Source of the DNA: Macrostomum hystrix | Taxonomy: Eukaryota; Platyhelminthes; Macrostomidae | NCBI GenBank assembly: GCA_950097015.1 | Contig: CATNEN010000002.1 | Span: forward strand, 6,837,501 to 6,901,500 | Reading direction: 5' to 3' | DNA: 64,000 bases | Shown: piece after piece, positions 44,301-52,349 of the stretch | How positions within the stretch are numbered: the first letter of the stretch is position 1 | Layout of the letters: every line of letters starts with the position of its first letter | The notes under the pieces: model-generated | Told to the model about the DNA's origin: nothing | The model's input: only the letters and a program-made list of their open reading frames with translations | The model's database searches: none | Translations under genes and position numbers: made by a program

Positions 44301-45292
44301 GAAAATTGGTTAGTTGCCTCTGGGTACCCATAATGATCCGGATGTCTTTCCAGAATTTACTGTTGTTGAATTTAAGGCTTGCTTGAGTTGAGTGATCTTG
44401 GTGCATAGGCTATTGAATTTGTTAACTCTAAACTGTTGGATCTCCTTCCTAATCTGAGATGCAAGTCCGTTGGCTGAAACTCTGAATTCGTCTATCCTAG
44501 TTTGGTGATACGCTTGTCTGGGCAGGGCGGGACTGAAGCCATTAATAGTCTGGGGTAGGGTTGGGGTTGAAGCCATTAATAGTCTGGGGTAGGGTTGGGG
44601 TTGAAGCCATTAATAGTCTGGGGTAGGGTTGGGGTTGAAGCCATTAATAGTCTGGGGTAGGGTTGGGGTTGAAGCCCATTAATAGTCTGGAGCAGGGTTG
44701 GGGTTGAAGCCCATTAATAGTCTGGGGCAAGGTGGGGTTGAAGCCCATTAATGATCTGGGGTAAAGGAGAGCGTTAAAGCCTATTAACGATCTAGGTTAA
44801 AGGAGGGGGTTGAAACACTAACGATCTGGGGCAGGGAGGGTTTGGGGCCAATTAAAATTGATTAGTAGGGGGCCGAAGCCTATCAGTGTTCTGTGGCAGA
44901 AAAAGGAATGACGATTTATTAAAGATAGGGCCTACATGCGGGCAAACTGTGATTTCGAATGATCGAAAGCCAAAAATTAAAAGAGGCCAAAAATAATTAT
45001 CATTTGCACCAAAGCTCACCGGTCGATGGTTGAAGCGTATAGTTCCGTCCCTTTCGATAGTCCAGTTCCCCTGATCCACCCAATCGGATGTGTTTAACAG
45101 CCGGTCAAATACAACGCAATTCACGCATTCGGGGACGACACCAATGTTGAACGTGTCGGGCACTGAGTGCTCCTGCGTTTGAGCTTTCAGGGTGAAAAAG
45201 TGCAGATTGTCCTGCAGGTTGCAGTTGCAGACAGCCGGTTCGGCACCCTCCACCGTTTGCCAAACTGCTGGCAGCAGCAGCAGCAGCGGCAT
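37908..45292 (-). CDS. Type I membrane protein with novel ectodomain and two EGF-like domains
   Basis: Gene-level entry, five exons 5' to 3': 45292-45020, 41531-40871, 40772-40592, 39253-39092, 38352-37908; 1722 nt, 573 residues, all phases consistent (0,1,2,2). Signal peptide MPLLLLLPAVWQTVEGA. Ectodomain about 20-300 is rich in N-glycosylation sequons (NTSD, NWT, NIT, NLT several times) and matches no family I recognise. EGF-like 1 about 303-346 (NPCVNEGRCWG... YLCQCPTGWVGDRC). EGF-like 2 about 353-382 (CSSSPCPSPYVC... DCVCPENLTNC). One membrane span about 388-411 (WQLAAILLGLAACICAIAAT). Cytoplasmic tail about 160 residues, Pro/Thr- and Arg-rich, ending in RLRQLREQLQNQQVLQEF, a short amphipathic helix. 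Receptor or adhesion role is inferred from architecture only. Confidence 0.85.
38445..38792. repeat. 35-bp minisatellite, about 10 copies
   Basis: Unit core GGGTGCATGGCTGGCGGAGT followed by GAGGTGGCTAGCTGA, in intron 4 of the EGF-protein gene. Confidence 0.95.
39005..39088. repeat. Short 14-bp repeat at the donor of EGF-protein exon 4
   Basis: Five to six copies of CCAGAGTGACAGAG-like units, running up to the donor at 39091. Unit resembles that of the array in the preceding intron. Confidence 0.75.
39092..39253 (-). CDS. EGF-protein exon 4 (end of EGF 2, transmembrane segment)
   Basis: Acceptor ACTACTCAG, donor GCCG|GTGAGTC. Encodes CVCPENLTNC, the membrane span and the first cytoplasmic residues. 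Confidence 0.88.
39373..40580. repeat. 18-bp minisatellite, about 67 copies
   Basis: Unit AGAGTGACAGAAGAGGCC with AGGGACAG, AAAGAAGAGACT and CTGAGTGAATGAG variants. Fills intron 3 of the EGF-protein gene, ending about 11 nt from its donor. Confidence 0.98.
40592..40772 (-). CDS. EGF-protein exon 3 (EGF-like domains)
   Basis: Acceptor AATGCAACTCCAG, donor TACGA|GTGAGT. Encodes most of EGF 1 (CQCPTGWVGDRCE) and the start of EGF 2. Confidence 0.9.
40871..41531 (-). CDS. EGF-protein exon 2 (ectodomain)
   Basis: Acceptor TCAACCTATTGCAG, donor TGCTGGG|GTGAGA. 220 codons of unrecognised ectodomain with at least six N-linked sequons, then the first two cysteines of EGF 1. Confidence 0.9.
41827..42627. 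mobile_element. hAT-type MITE with internal minisatellite
   Basis: 801 bp. The 8-bp target duplication AGCTATAC is perfect (41819-41826 and 42628-42635). Terminal inverted repeats CAGGGGTCGGAAAACT and, inverted, CAGGGGTAGGCAAACT match 14 of 16. GCGGGCC and GCGGCCC blocks lie just inside both ends. Ends of the form CAGGGGTCGGCAAACT are known from hAT (MER/Charlie-type) elements. No transposase. The centre (41925-42545) is a 16-bp tandem array. Confidence 0.92.
41925..42545. repeat. 16-bp minisatellite inside the hAT MITE
   Basis: About 38 copies of TCTCATCTCTCCCGTG. The plus strand is pyrimidine-rich and stop-poor in several frames. Confidence 0.97.
42795..44515 (-). pseudogene. Decayed non-LTR retrotransposon, reverse transcriptase region
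   Basis: Minus-strand fragment of a LINE of the Jockey/CR1-like group. Recognisable pieces in order: EN-RT linker (44515-44320), GPDSIPNIILK block (about 44040-43990), VFFDVEGAFDKIWHD (about 43680), GVPQGGVLSPILF (about 43500-43465), palm motif QFADD (about 43410), KFLGVTL (about 43170) and the post-RT QNRALRHCHDAP (about 43075). A TAA stop at 43437-43435 precedes the FADD motif. Frame changes occur near 44040, 43860 and 43085. The endonuclease is missing, so it is 5' truncated. Not functional. Confidence 0.88.
44517..44860. repeat. 34-bp minisatellite, about 9 copies
   Basis: Core GAAGCCATTAATAGTCTGGG plus GTAGGGTTGGGGTT. Two degenerate units of the same sequence occur at 41560-41640 on the far side of the retrotransposon/MITE block. 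Confidence 0.94.
45020..45292 (-). CDS. EGF-protein exon 1 (signal peptide and N-terminus)
   Basis: ATG at 45292 directly follows an AG (ATCAACCAG|ATG), so a 5' UTR exon upstream is possible. 91 codons to donor CCG|GTGAGC, phase 0. CNCNL and ECVNC give cysteine pairs in the N-terminal region. Confidence 0.82.
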
Positions 45293-45299
45293 CTGGTTG

Positions 45300-45945
45300 A
45301 TCAGTATCAAACAGGTAGGTTCAACTGTCTAACAGGTAGGTTTAATTTTCTAACAGGTGGTTTTGACAGTCTAACAGGTGGGCTACCGGTCTAACAGGCG
45401 GGTTTATATCTAACAGGTGGATTTTCCCTATCTAACAGGTGGTTTGCGTGTCAATTACGTGGGTTTTTTTCTAACAGGTTGGCTACATGTTTACCATGGG
45501 AGTCGGTGGCAGAGCGTTTGCCTCTCGCACCATGGTCCCTGAGTTCGATTCCACGGCGAGGCCACATTTATTTGGGGCCTAGCCGCGGTGAGAAGGCTTG
45601 GGGGCTTGTCGTGCAATTTACGCCCTTGAGGGCCAACCTCCAAGGCACAGTGAAAGCGTACACTGCCTGACGATGAGAAAATCAGGGCAGATGTACACAC
45701 CTGTGTGAGCGTATGCCTGTGTACAGTATCTGTGCGCTCGTGTGCTCAGGAGTCAGCGAAATGGGCAGAATTGCCTCCTCGCTGGCTGCTGGTCTATTGT
45801 CACCAAATGATGTGCCATTGCCCGCAGCCCTCCTGCAATAATAATACTTATTTTTATTACATTTCTAACAGATGGATTCCCTATCTAACAGGTGGTTTGC
45901 CTGTCTAACAGGTGGGCTAAATGTCTAACTGGTAAGTTTCCTATT
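45300..45945. repeat. About 21-bp minisatellite split by a SINE
   Basis: Loose units with core CTAACAGGTGGGTTT at 45303-45490 and again at 45866-45945, interrupted by the SINE at 45491-45860. Confidence 0.85.
45491..45860 (+). mobile_element. tRNA-derived SINE, family B (longest copy)
   Basis: Head GTGGCAGAGCGTTTGCCTC (A box side) and CTGAGTTCGATTCCACGGCG (B box). Body GCTTGTCGTGCAATTTACGC, TACACTGCCTGACGATGAGA, GTGTGCTCAGGAGTCAGCGA, CCCGCAGCCCTCCTGCAATA. (AAT)n-type tail. Use as reference copy for the family. Confidence 0.88.
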
Positions 45946-46384
45946 TAATTTAGTCGGTTCCTTGCCAAGCAAGGTAGGTACTCCTCATATAAGCTTCAAA
46001 TAGGCATAAGCTTAGCTTACCAACAACTTTCCCATCGCAATACGGTTGGCAGTACTTTTGCAAGTCGAATTCACTCAAGACTGCTCAGTGCACAGCTCAC
46101 CTGCGATAAATGATCTAATATTGCGCGCAACTTTATTTTCTAACGGCGCTTGCCAGCTCTCCCGCTCAACTGCCTAATAGCAATCCGCTCGTATCTTATC
46201 AGCGGTAAACTTTAGAGGCCACCCAAGCCTTCACAGTTTAACCTAACAGTAATTTTAAGTCTCGTTTCCATGGTGACTTTTTTTCAGCAGTCTGCGATTC
46301 AGTGTAAAAAACTGCATAGGCAACTTTGGAGTACTTTTACATTTGTTTTGTATACCACTCAGTTGATACTAGCCAGGTTTTTAT
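45946..46384. other. Intergenic stretch
   Basis: Possible 5' region of the EGF-protein gene. No promoter element or exon recognised. Confidence 0.45.
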
Positions 46385-46762
46385 TGGGTGGATGTCATCA
46401 TGGATTTGGGTGGATGTCACCATGGATTTGGGTGGATGTCATCATGGATTTGGGTGGATGTCATCATGGATTTGGGTGGATGTCATCATGGATTTGGGTG
46501 GATGTCATCATGGATTGGGGTGGATGTCACCATGGATTTGGGTGGATGTCATCATGGATTTGGGTGGATGTCATCATGGATTTGGGTGGATGTCACCATG
46601 GATTTGGGTGGATGTCATCATGGATTGGGGTGGATGTCACCATGGATTTGGGTGGATGTCATCATGGATTTGGGTGGATGTCACCATGGATTTGGGTGGA
46701 TGTCATCATGGATTTGGGTGGATGTCATCATGGATTTGGGTGGATGTCACCATGGATTTGCC
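46385..46762. repeat. 22-bp minisatellite, about 17 copies
   Basis: Core GGTGGATGTCATCATGGATT, with CATCATGG and CACCATGG alternating irregularly. Confidence 0.97.
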
Positions 46763-47282
46763 ACCATGTCGGTACTGAAGCAAATTTTGGACAATAAAAT
46801 GGAATCAGAACCTTGGAACATCAGTGGACTAATTTTAAAAGTAAAGTGCTGAAATAAATGTTTAAGTTAATAAAATAAATAAAACAAATTTATTTGTTAA
46901 AGTACGCTCGAGAAAATCACAGACAGCAACTAGCTCTGAGAAGGCAAGGTTGGTAGACAGTCAAGCGCTTGGACGGAAATCTATTGGTTGGAAAGGCACA
47001 TTGTCGGTGGGAGGATGGCTGGTTGTCACAATAGAATTATAAAAATAGAATATTAACTGTTTCATAAGAACACATGGTGCATATTTGCTTTGTGTGAGAA
47101 GCAAGTAAAGAAAACTAATAAAGAAATCATTTCTGTAACAATCTTGTAAAGCAACAAAAAAGCTTCGGAGTTGACTTTTTTCTGGGGAAAAGTAGGAATT
47201 TTGAGGCACACCTGATCGAAGCATTGACCAATGGTCATCTTGCAGCAATTATATCTATTTGCACTTTTATATGCTTTGGTGT
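46763..47282. other. Intergenic stretch
   Basis: AT-rich. No gene or element recognised. Confidence 0.5.
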
Positions 47283-47692
47283 TCATTACACTCTCTACCC
47301 AGGTCATTACACTCTCTACCCAGGTCATTACACTCTCTACCCAGTTCATTACACTCTCTACCCAGGTCATTACACTCTCTACCCAGGTCATTACACTCTC
47401 TACCCAGGTCATTACACTCTCTACCCAGTTCATTACACTCTCTACCCAGGTCATTACACTCTCTACCCAGGTCATTACACTCTCTACCCAGGTCATTACA
47501 CTCTCTACCCAGTTCATTACACTCTCTACCCAGGTCATTACACTCTCTACCCAGTTCATTACACCCTCTACCCAGGTCATTACACTCTCTACCCAGGTCA
47601 TTACACTCTCTACCCAGTTCATTACACTCTCTACCCAGGTCATTACACTCTCTACCCAGGTCATTACACTCTCTACCCAGGTCATTGTTTTA
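47283..47692. repeat. 21-bp minisatellite 3' of the orphan gene
   Basis: About 19 copies of CATTACACTCTCTACCCAGG plus T (variant CCCAGT). Its right end is about 80 nt past the stop codon at 47772. Confidence 0.97.
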
Positions 47693-47771
47693 CATACCCC
47701 CAAAATCAACCCCTTTTGTTAGCGAACTTCATTGTGGGATTTAAAAAATCGGAGGTCTCTCTTCCACGCAG

Positions 47772-48053
47772 TCAGGCCTCCTCGCCCTTCTCCAGCGCCA
47801 CCATGACTTCCAGCAGGCCGGCGCAGAAGAGGTCGATCCCAGCGGCGAGGCCCAGCCGCACAGGCATCTCCGGGTAGGACAGGCCGAACTTCACAAGCCA
47901 GTGGAAGGCGCGCTCGGCAGACTCGAAGCTCGATTCGCTGAGCCCATCGCGCAATGTCGGCAGTTTCAAGTCGGAGAAGCCGAAGCCCCCCGACATCAGC
48001 AGACGGAGGAAGCCGACGAGAGTACTGAAGCCGGTCTGCAGATCGGTCAGAAC
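47772..48053 (-). CDS. Unrecognised gene, last exon
   Basis: Acceptor CTTGATTGCCAG|GTTCTG. 93 codons and TGA. Confidence 0.7.
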   Translation of the reverse strand, partial: VLTDLQTGFSTLVGFLRLLMSGGFGFSDLKLPTLRDGLSESSFESAERAFHWLVKFGLSYPEMPVRLGLAAGIDLFCAGLLEVMVALEKGEEA

Positions 48054-48522
48054 CTGGCAATCAAGATTTTCGATACATATCGGCTGACCTTAAAAGTCTC
48101 AAAATTCATACGGATTCATGGAACTATGGCCTCGGCCTAGCCTTATAACTTCATTTCTGCTTCAGCATTCTGTGTCAATTGGACTTCATTTTCTAAGAAA
48201 TAGTAGGAGGTCACGGGTTCGAACCTGGGGATGAAATCTATTAACACCGCAAGCCCTCAACAGGCTGTCCAGGGCGTCAGTCTTCAAGCAGCCGCAGGCC
48301 TCCAGCTCTTCGGCTGTCCAGCTGCCATCGGGTCGCTGGCGTTTGACTAGCTCCGGCTCGGCGGAAGCAGCCGAGACTGCGGGCGTCAGGATTGGACGAA
48401 GGGCCCGGTGCAGGCGGTCTCGGGTCAGGTAGACGCTGGCAGCTGGCGGCTCATTTTCAACCAATTTCAACGCTGAATACATGCCGTAGACTGCTTTACT
48501 GGGCCGGTTAGCTGCTGCGGGG
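47772..48522 (-). CDS. Unrecognised gene, last two coding exons
   Basis: Exons 48522-48246 and 48053-47772, joined phase 0 (LLRACG|VLTDLQTGFSTL), at least 185 residues to TGA. The sequence is helix-rich with no cysteine pattern or membrane segment: SKAVYGMYSALKLVENEP, SAERAFHWLVKFGLSYPEM, AAGIDLFCAGLLEVMVALE. Composition and codon pattern look coding and the frame is open well beyond chance. Upstream exons were not found between 48522 and the anoctamin stop. The left exon boundary (CTCAG|CCCC) is uncertain, because the frame stays open about 9 codons further. The donor GGT|GTTAAT is weak. I do not recognise the family. Confidence 0.65.
48246..48522 (-). CDS. Unrecognised gene, penultimate exon
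   Basis: Acceptor CAAAACTCAG proposed, phase 2. Encodes 92 codons ending DALDSLLRACG. Confidence 0.6.
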
Positions 48523-48524
48523 CT

Positions 48525-49639
48525 GAGTTTTGTGAAGTATTTTATGATTGTCGACTAGTTTAAAGTTATTTTTAGTCTTAAAACCGGAATCCGATATATA
48601 CTTTTCTATACATATCGGATTACATACTTTTTTCGATTAATGTGGAGTCTGCAATACTATCTAATTCTATTCCATATCAGGCAATTTTAATAAAAAATGT
48701 AAAATATTTTTTTGAGTATAATGCTATGTTCGCTACAAACCAGTGCATAATACGATTTTCGACACATATCGGTACACAATTTCCCAAAAATGGTCACTAA
48801 TGCATTAATGAATCTAAAGAAGTCCCACCGAAGTCTTGAAAACTTGAATTTATTAATTCATTATCCGTACTTGGTACTTTTTGCCCTCTAAAAACATAAG
48901 ACTGCTTCAAAATAGTAATAAAAATCATTTTCTTTAAAAAAACAAAGTCAAAGTCACAACTGACGCAAATTTTTACTAGACGAACAAAAGCGTTCAGCTG
49001 GGAAACATAAAAACTATGCATATAGCATGTAGAATTTCACTTATCGACTGCTAAGCACGACAGAACAACGCGATTTTATTGACCATGCTGAGAAAATGAA
49101 CGAGAGAACACAAACGAATTCCTAGAAAGCAGTAGTTAAATATAGAAACACAGCATATTTGGTTATAGAAATGAATAAAATTTATTATAAATACTAGCAG
49201 TTATAGAAAAAAATAGAAATAGAAAATGATTTGATTAGATCAGTTATATTGCTTGCTTTTTGTGCCGAGACAGTGCAACATACAAGTTGCATGGACTTCT
49301 ATGTATAACATTCTTCTACCTTTGGAAGTCCGCGGCTTAACAAACGAGATGTACTCGTAAAAACGTTTAGACTAAACCGTTTAATAAATTTATTAATCGT
49401 AATTTATTATTAATAGACAATAAACAGACTAGCAAAGGATAAAAATGGGCAAAAGGTAAAGCTTTATCATCTATATATTACTTATAGTAAACAGTGTACA
49501 ACAGTTTTGGGTGGATGTCACCCAAAAACGTTACGCAACGTTTTTTGTTGCGCAAAATATAAGGCGCCAAATAAGACAGTTTAATCCGAAATAACACTAA
49601 AATTATTCTTTTCTGCTACAACAAAAATAATATAAAAGC
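48525..49639. other. Stretch upstream of the unrecognised gene
   Basis: AT-rich, no supported exon. First exon(s) of the gene at 47772-48522 may be here but cannot be defined. Confidence 0.4.
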
Positions 49640-50110
49640 CCAGCTTCATGATCTGAAACTTAAAACTTCAGTATCGGAATCTAAAAACCCGAAATTCGGA
49701 ATTGAAGATCAAGAACCCGAAGCTTTAGTTTCGGAATCGAAAACCCGAAACTCGGAATTCAAGATAAAGAACCCGAAGCTTTAGTCTCGGAATCCCGAAA
49801 TTCGGAGTTCAAGATCAAGAACCCGAAGCTTTAGTTTCTGAATCCCGAAATTCGGAATTCAAGATCAAGAACCCGAAGCTTTAGTCGCGGAATCTAAAAA
49901 CCCGAAATTCGGAATTCAAGATCAAGAACCCGAAGTTTTAGTTTCTGAATCCCGAAATTCGGAATTCAAGATCAAGAACCCGAAGCTTTAGTCGCGGAAT
50001 CTAAAAACCCGAAATTCGGAATTCAAGATCAAGAACCCGAAGTTTTAGTTTCGGAATCTAAAACCTGAAAAACTAGAATTTAGGATCAAGAAACCGAAAT
50101 TTCAACTTTT
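49640..50110. repeat. About 57-bp minisatellite, 8 copies
   Basis: Units share GAATTCAAGATCAAGAACCC and CGAAGCTTTAGT; alternate units carry TCTAAAAA before CCCGAAATTCGG. Small palindromes (CCGAAATTCGG) in each unit. Confidence 0.92.
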
Positions 50111-51039
50111 CGGAATAAAAAACTATCCGTTTGTTCAGGATCTGAATACCGAAGTTCCCGTTTTAAAATTAAAATTTAGGATCTTAAACATTAAAATTAG
50201 TGTTTCAGGAGCCTAAGAATGTTGAAATGCTAACAATAATTTTCCTTGGCAATAAAGATGAAGAAGATTTAGATAATCTAAATTAATGCAGAAGAATTAA
50301 TACAGTAGATATTATTGCATAAAGCAGATTGATTGCTAAATACGCACAATTTACTACTAATAAACGAAAGTAGTCATTAGCGGTACAGAAATATATAGAA
50401 ATAAACGATAAACAAGCAACAGCAGGACAGACAAATTGTCTGCAAAAGTTCAGAATCCGGCAGCGAAATCTTGTCTATATATTTTTCATAGCGAATAATG
50501 AGACCCTGCAAGCATTGAAGTTAATTGGAAATGTTGCACTCTCATAGCAGCGAAATAGAATGGCAAATAAAAAATCGACAAATAAAAAAACTCATTGCTT
50601 CACCAAAGAATGAAAATATATTAGGTTCGATTCATCGCCTAAATCCACTATCTCAAGGAATCAATAACGACATTCAGGGTAAGCTACTCGTTAGTAGTAT
50701 ATTGCAAAAATAATTGCTGATTTATTGCACTTTTTACAACAGAAAATATTAACTCATTGCACTGATAAACGTTAAATTTGTAATTTAAAATATTTATAAA
50801 TAGCAATAACAGGATTCTCTTTGATATAAATAATCCTTTTAAATCTAATCTTGACAAGCATAAATAAAGGCGACAAAAATTTAAGTGGTATCAAAACATC
50901 CTCTAATCAAGCAGTTTTGCTAAGCATGGACGACAATAAGCGACACATACTACTGCTACGTAAATATATGCTTATAACAGTAGTGAAAAAAGACTTTATC
51001 CCCTTTTTAGAATTAAGACAAATTGTTACCACTTTTTCG
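50111..51039. other. Intergenic stretch
   Basis: AT-rich (mostly A-runs and short frames), nothing recognised. Confidence 0.5.
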
Positions 51040-51605
51040 TTCTAACTGTCATTTCTCTACCTCCCCTATCTTATCTATCCTGTGTCTCATCTCTCCACTG
51101 TCTCATCTCTCCACTGTCTCATCTCTCCACTGTCTTATCTCTCACCTGTCTTATCTCTCACCTGTCTTATCTCTCCACTGTCTTATCTCTCACCTGTCTT
51201 ATCTCTCCACTGTCTCATCTCTCCACTGTCTCATCTCTCACCTGTCTTATCTCTCCACTGTCTTATCTCTCACCTGTCGCATCTCTCCACTGTCTCATCT
51301 CTCACCTGTCTCATCTCTCCCTCATGTCTCATTTCTCCCTCATGTCTCATCTCTCACCTGTCTCATCTCTCCCTCATGTCTCATTTCTCCCTCATTTCTT
51401 ATCTCTCACCTGTCGCATCTCTCACCTGTCGCATCTCTCCACTGTCTCATCTCTCACCTGTCTCATCTCTCCCTCATGTCTCATTTCTCCCTCATGTCTC
51501 ATCTCTCACCTGTCTCATCTCTCCCTCATGTCTCATTTCTCCCTCATATCTCATCTCTCACCTGTCTCATCTCTCCCCCATGTCTCATCTCTCGCGTATC
51601 CCATG
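51040..51605. repeat. 16-19 bp minisatellite 3' of the anoctamin gene
   Basis: About 34 copies of TCTCATCTCTCACCTG and TCTCATCTCTCCCTCATG variants. Starts 160 nt past the anoctamin stop codon. Shares the core TCTCATCTCTC with the array inside the hAT MITE at 41925. Confidence 0.97.
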
Positions 51606-51764
51606 AGTTTTCCCTGGACTTTAAGAGTCTGGCGTGGTACCAGAGCGCAACATCATCACCCCTCAGAGATGGTGACAGAAATGAGCTAATAATTTTCAAT
51701 AACAATTTACTGCTCGATTCGAGATTCACAAAGCAAAAAGCAGAAACAGTTGGTTCGATTCACA

Positions 51765-52349
51765 TCAGGCCCTGGCCGTGTCATTGTCTTCGCTGGCGCG
51801 CCCTTCGCCTTCACCAACGTCAACATTGGTGTGGGTCTTTAGCTGGCTGAACAGGGCCGCTTTGAACACTTCGCGCTCGCGTTTGATCTCGTCGCGAACC
51901 CGGCTGGGATAGTCCGGCACCACAGCGTCGATGACGCCCTTCAGGAACAGGACCAGGTGCTCAAACACCAACACGAATGCCATGCGGGCAGCCAGCACGT
52001 GCCAGAAGTCGGGCCTATAGTTATATGGTTGAGAGTCGTAGCGGAAGTCCCGATAGTAGCACACTGTCTCATTGCTGCCAGCTGGTCTGGACGACGGCTC
52101 GAAATCGTCGGTGTTAAACTTGGACAGGCGCCAGATGATGTAGTCTTTGTTTGAGTAGTTACCATTGGTGTGCTGATAGACCATCTTCGGTATCTGCTCG
52201 GAGGTGAAGCCGATGATGACAGCATTGGTGACAACGGACAGGGAGCTGATAGCGGTCAGGATCTGCAGCCAGATGCCGATGCTGCTGGCGCGACGCGCGA
52301 TCGGGCGCCTCAGCAGGGTCACCATCTTCCAGGCGTCTAGGCGCACCTC
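51765..52349 (-). CDS. Anoctamin exon 7 (last)
   Basis: Acceptor TCCCAATTCGCAG. Starts [10 protein letters not shown] (sixth Ca2+-site pair), ends with the C-terminal membrane helix and acidic tail, TGA at 51767-51765. Confidence 0.96.
   Translation of the reverse strand, partial: EVRLDAWKMVTLLRRPIARRASSIGIWLQILTAISSLSVVTNAVIIGFTSEQIPKMVYQHTNGNYSNKDYIIWRLSKFNTDDFEPSSRPAGSNETVCYYRDFRYDSQPYNYRPDFWHVLAARMAFVLVFEHLVLFLKGVIDAVVPDYPSRVRDEIKREREVFKAALFSQLKTHTNVDVGEGEGRASEDNDTARA

Larger units (their letters stand above)
41532..45019. other. EGF-protein intron 1 with nested insertions
   Basis: A 34-bp minisatellite with pieces at both ends (41555-41640 and 44517-44860) is split by a 2.9 kb segment holding a minus-strand non-LTR retrotransposon and a hAT MITE. 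All are listed separately. Confidence 0.75.

Noticed and set aside
46270-47877. Frames with HHGFGWMSSWIWVDV and HYTLYPG repeats
   Set aside because: Translations of 22-bp and 21-bp arrays.
48190-48235. tRNA-like B box GGTCACGGGTTCGAACCTGG
   Set aside because: No cloverleaf or A box in place; probably a remnant SINE head.
49504-49520. GGGTGGATGTCACCC at 49.5 kb as a copy of the 46.4 kb array
   Set aside because: Only one unit-length match; likely chance or a short palindrome.
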